A stretch of DNA of 8,610 nucleotides from Acidiferrobacteraceae bacterium. GTDB taxonomy: Bacteria > Pseudomonadota > Gammaproteobacteria > Arenicellales > UBA868. A program made the translations under genes and the position numbers. Shown piece after piece: positions 6,619 to 8,610 of this stretch. Location: positions 1 through 8,610 of the forward strand of contig PCBE01000009.1 in assembly GCA_002731295.1 (NCBI GenBank), given 5' to 3'. The notes beneath the pieces were generated by a model, which was not told where the DNA came from, did no database searches, and saw nothing but the letters and a program-made list of their open reading frames with translations. Each line of letters begins with the position of its first letter. Position 1 is the stretch's first letter.

Positions 6619-7517
6619 AATCAATAGAAATGGCCGCAATTGATCAGACAATAGATATAGGGGATTTGCAAAAGCCGTGGTATGCACGGTTATTTGAAAT
6701 GGTCCGACACCAGCCGCTTGGTTCGGCGGGCGCACTGGTCGTTTTATTGATGGTGCTGGCAACTATTTTTGCGAATTTCATATCTCCTTATGATCCTGAA
6801 GCTGCTTCCTGGAAGCACCAACTCTCGCCGCCGGATGCGAATTTCTGGCTTGGTACGGACGCTTTTGGTCGCGACATACTGACGCGGATCATTTTTGGCG
6901 CTCGGACGGCGCTTTTTGTCGGTTTTACTGCTGCCTTTGTTGGTGCTACCAGCGGTCTGGTCCTCGGTGTTGCAAGTGCCTACTTTGGCGGTCGGTTTGA
7001 TATTATTGTTCAGCGCCTGGTCGACATCGTGATGGCGTTCCCTCTCATCGTCCTGGCACTGGCGGTGGTCGCGACCCTGGGCGCCGGAACCGTCAACGTC
7101 ATCATTGCAATTACGATTCCATTTATCCCGCAGTGCGCCCGCGTGGTTCGCTCCAGCGCACTGGCAATTCGCGAGATACCCTATGTGGATGCAGCTCGAG
7201 CGCTTGGCTTTGGTCACTTTCGGATCATCATGCGTCATATGGTGCCGAATGTGATGGCGCCTTATTTGATCATGTTAACTACGTTTGTCGGTCAGGCTAT
7301 TTTACTTGAGGCGTCTCTTTCCTATTTGGGTATGGGTGTACAGGAACCGACACCTGCGTGGGGTCTGATGCTGCAGGGTGGTGCCGAAGAATTTGCTGAG
7401 AGTGCGCCGTGGGTACCGATCTTTCCGGGACTTGCCATTACGCTGGCCGTGTTTGGGTTCAACCTGTTTGGTGATGCCCTGCGGGATGTGCTCGATCCTA
7501 GGCTGCGCTCGCGCTAA
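6615..7517 (+). CDS. Opp/Dpp-type ABC transporter permease, C-like subunit
   Basis: This second membrane subunit of 300 residues pairs with the B-like permease to form the translocation path. A cytoplasmic N-terminus is followed by TM1 at about 37-57, then WLGTDAFGRDILTRIIFGAR at 78-97, the DppC/OppC family mark. Further membrane segments lie near 97-121, 138-156, 159-173, 212-235 and 268-287. The EAA-type coupling loop is at about 186-212 (REIPYVDAARALGFG). The C-terminus LDPRLRSR is typical. The start is most likely TTG 6615, which overlaps the B-like stop as TTGA and has AAGGA upstream; ATG 6630 is the alternative and would remove five residues, with no effect on the domains. It is the last transporter gene, and no clear terminator follows in the 107-bp gap. 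Confidence 0.94.
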   Translation: MKSIEMAAIDQTIDIGDLQKPWYARLFEMVRHQPLGSAGALVVLLMVLATIFANFISPYDPEAASWKHQLSPPDANFWLGTDAFGRDILTRIIFGARTALFVGFTAAFVGATSGLVLGVASAYFGGRFDIIVQRLVDIVMAFPLIVLALAVVATLGAGTVNVIIAITIPFIPQCARVVRSSALAIREIPYVDAARALGFGHFRIIMRHMVPNVMAPYLIMLTTFVGQAILLEASLSYLGMGVQEPTPAWGLMLQGGAEEFAESAPWVPIFPGLAITLAVFGFNLFGDALRDVLDPRLRSR

Positions 7518-7532
7518 CGCTGACCTTTCGAA

Positions 7533-7560
7533 TTAGCAGTTCCAATCCTCGCCATATACT
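7533..7560 (+). promoter_or_regulatory. Candidate sigma70-type promoter for the dehydrogenase gene
   Basis: TTAGCA (7533-7538, four of six matches to TTGACA) and TATACT (7555-7560, five of six matches to TATAAT) are 16 bp apart. The predicted start near 7567 leaves a leader of about 58 nt. If active, it lets the dehydrogenase be expressed apart from the transporter. Confidence 0.4.
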
Positions 7561-7624
7561 AGGCCGACATCAAGCTGTGTACTTCGCTTAACTGGCCATA
7601 GTCAAATTCTACAGGGAGACCTGG

Positions 7625-8572
7625 ATGAAGCTAGCCATACTGGACGACTATCACAGTGTGGCACTTAATGTAGCGGATTGGTCTCCGGTAGAGCCGGCTG
7701 TACAAATTTCCGTTTTTGAGGCCCCCCTTGGTGATGCAGATGACGTCGTACGTGCACTCGAAGGGTTCGACATCATTGTAGCCATGCGAGAGAGGACGCC
7801 ATTTCCTCGGTATGTTCTGGAAAGATTGCCGAAACTGCGCCTGCTTGTAACCACTGGGATGCGAAATTTATCTATAGAACTGGCTGCTGCGCGCGAACAG
7901 GGTATCGATGTGTGTGGTACCCCGATGCTAGGGTATCCAGCCGCAGAACATACATGGGCGTTGATTCTCGCACTGGTTAAACAGATTCCAGCGGAAAACC
8001 TTTCGATGCATCGTGGCGGTTGGCAGATCAGCCTATCGACTGGACTACAGAACAACACACTCGGAATTCTGGGTCTGGGTAAGTTGGGCCTTCAGGTAGC
8101 CCGAGTTGGATTGGCGTTCGGAATGAAAGTCCAGGCGTGGAGCGCCAATCTCACTCCAGAGCATTGTGCGGAGTCTGGTGTGGTTTATGCCAGTAGAGAA
8201 GAATTATTTTCTACATCCGACATCGTTACTGTCCATCTGGTACTGTCAGATCGGACTCGGGGGCTTGTGGGCCCGACTGAATTCCAGATGATGAAACCCA
8301 CAGCCTACCTTGTGAATACATCCAGGGGTCCGATAGTCCAGGAATCGGCTTTAATTACAGCCCTTCAGGGTGGCGCGATTGCGGGTGCGGGTCTCGATGT
8401 TTTCGATAACGAGCCCTTACCTCAGAACCATCCGCTAAGAGGTTTGGACAACGCTGTGTTGACCGGACATACGGGCTATGTCATGCGGGAGAATTACATC
8501 ACTGGCTATGGCGGTGCGGTTGAGGCTATCAGTGCGTGGCTCAATGGTGAGTCGCTTAGATTGTTGAATTGA
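7625..8572 (+). CDS. D-isomer-specific 2-hydroxyacid dehydrogenase family protein
   Basis: This 315-residue cytosolic oxidoreductase interconverts a 2-hydroxyacid and a 2-oxoacid with NAD(P)(H). The nucleotide loop GILGLGKLG is at 147-155. The catalytic Arg is R234 in NTSRGP, the Glu is E263 in DVFDNEP and the His is H282 in GHTGY, so the active site is complete. The end of the second Rossmann strand reads VQAWSANLT (169-177), with no Asp at the place that usually selects NAD; NADP use is therefore possible. Family members include glycerate, glyoxylate/hydroxypyruvate, phosphoglycerate, lactate and formate dehydrogenases, and the substrate is not evident here. At 315 residues it is of the short type with no regulatory ACT domain, so a classic 3-phosphoglycerate dehydrogenase is unlikely. 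The start has GGGAG at 7614-7618, 6 nt before the ATG. Its place after the importer suggests it handles the imported compound or the lyase product. Confidence 0.92.
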   Translation: MKLAILDDYHSVALNVADWSPVEPAVQISVFEAPLGDADDVVRALEGFDIIVAMRERTPFPRYVLERLPKLRLLVTTGMRNLSIELAAAREQGIDVCGTPMLGYPAAEHTWALILALVKQIPAENLSMHRGGWQISLSTGLQNNTLGILGLGKLGLQVARVGLAFGMKVQAWSANLTPEHCAESGVVYASREELFSTSDIVTVHLVLSDRTRGLVGPTEFQMMKPTAYLVNTSRGPIVQESALITALQGGAIAGAGLDVFDNEPLPQNHPLRGLDNAVLTGHTGYVMRENYITGYGGAVEAISAWLNGESLRLLN

Positions 8573-8604
8573 CCTAGGTGTTTGTCGGCTTAAATAGAGA
8601 AAGA

Positions 8605-8610
8605 ATGAAA
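8605..8610 (+). CDS. Possible start of a further gene, cut by the window edge
   Basis: An ATG-AAA at the last six bases is preceded by the purine-rich AGAGAAAGA (8596-8604), a weak ribosome site. With two codons visible, neither reality nor function can be judged. Confidence 0.2.

Noticed and set aside
6744..7238. 164-codon minus-strand open frame opposite the C-like permease
   Set aside because: Rich in Asp, Asn, His and Lys, as expected from the antisense of a hydrophobic membrane-protein gene; no motif and no plausible start context.
1757..7517. Naming the transporter as a specific dipeptide, oligopeptide, nickel or glutathione importer
   Set aside because: Family-5 binding proteins overlap in sequence across many ligands, and no ligand-specific residues can be assigned by eye. 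Symbols such as dppA or nikA would be over-calls.

Overview
The window looks like a piece of the chromosome of a Gram-negative, probably proteobacterial, bacterium of moderate GC content (roughly 50%, judged by eye). The substrate-binding protein has an ordinary Sec signal peptide with an Ala-X-Ala cleavage site and no lipobox cysteine, which points to a periplasm. Most genes have Shine-Dalgarno sites and some use TTG starts. The lineage cannot be fixed from sequence reading alone. All recognisable genes are on the + strand.

Layout. (1) 1-563: C-terminal part of a quinone oxidoreductase-type medium-chain dehydrogenase/reductase, cut by the window edge. (2) 663-1538: an isocitrate lyase/PEP mutase superfamily enzyme of the C-C bond lyase type, with a KKCGH catalytic loop. 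(3) 1757-7517: a complete Opp/Dpp-type ABC importer in the order ATPase (D-like), ATPase (F-like), periplasmic binding protein (A), permease (B), permease (C). (4) 7625-8572: a D-isomer-type 2-hydroxyacid dehydrogenase with its catalytic Arg/Glu/His intact. The last bases (8605-8610) may begin another gene.

How the genes may work together. The transporter is complete: one binding protein, two membrane subunits and two ATPases. It is flanked on both sides by small-molecule oxidoreductase and lyase genes on the same strand, with no peptidase in view. The inference is an uptake-plus-catabolism locus for a small organic substrate, possibly a 2-hydroxy or 2-oxo (di)carboxylic acid, rather than a plain peptide importer. 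Nothing in the sequence proves the substrate.

Non-coding structure. A perfect 13-bp GC-rich hairpin sits between the binding-protein gene and the first permease gene, and that permease starts with TTG and has no visible ribosome binding site. The first ATPase gene also lacks a visible Shine-Dalgarno, and is preceded by a 25-codon in-frame upstream ORF that contains a hairpin. Short palindromes lie upstream of the lyase gene and in the gap before the binding-protein gene. Together these suggest that subunit levels are set after transcription. I saw no tRNA, rRNA, CRISPR array or insertion sequence. The genes are ordinary family members, so any novelty lies in the substrate and pathway and in the leader architecture.
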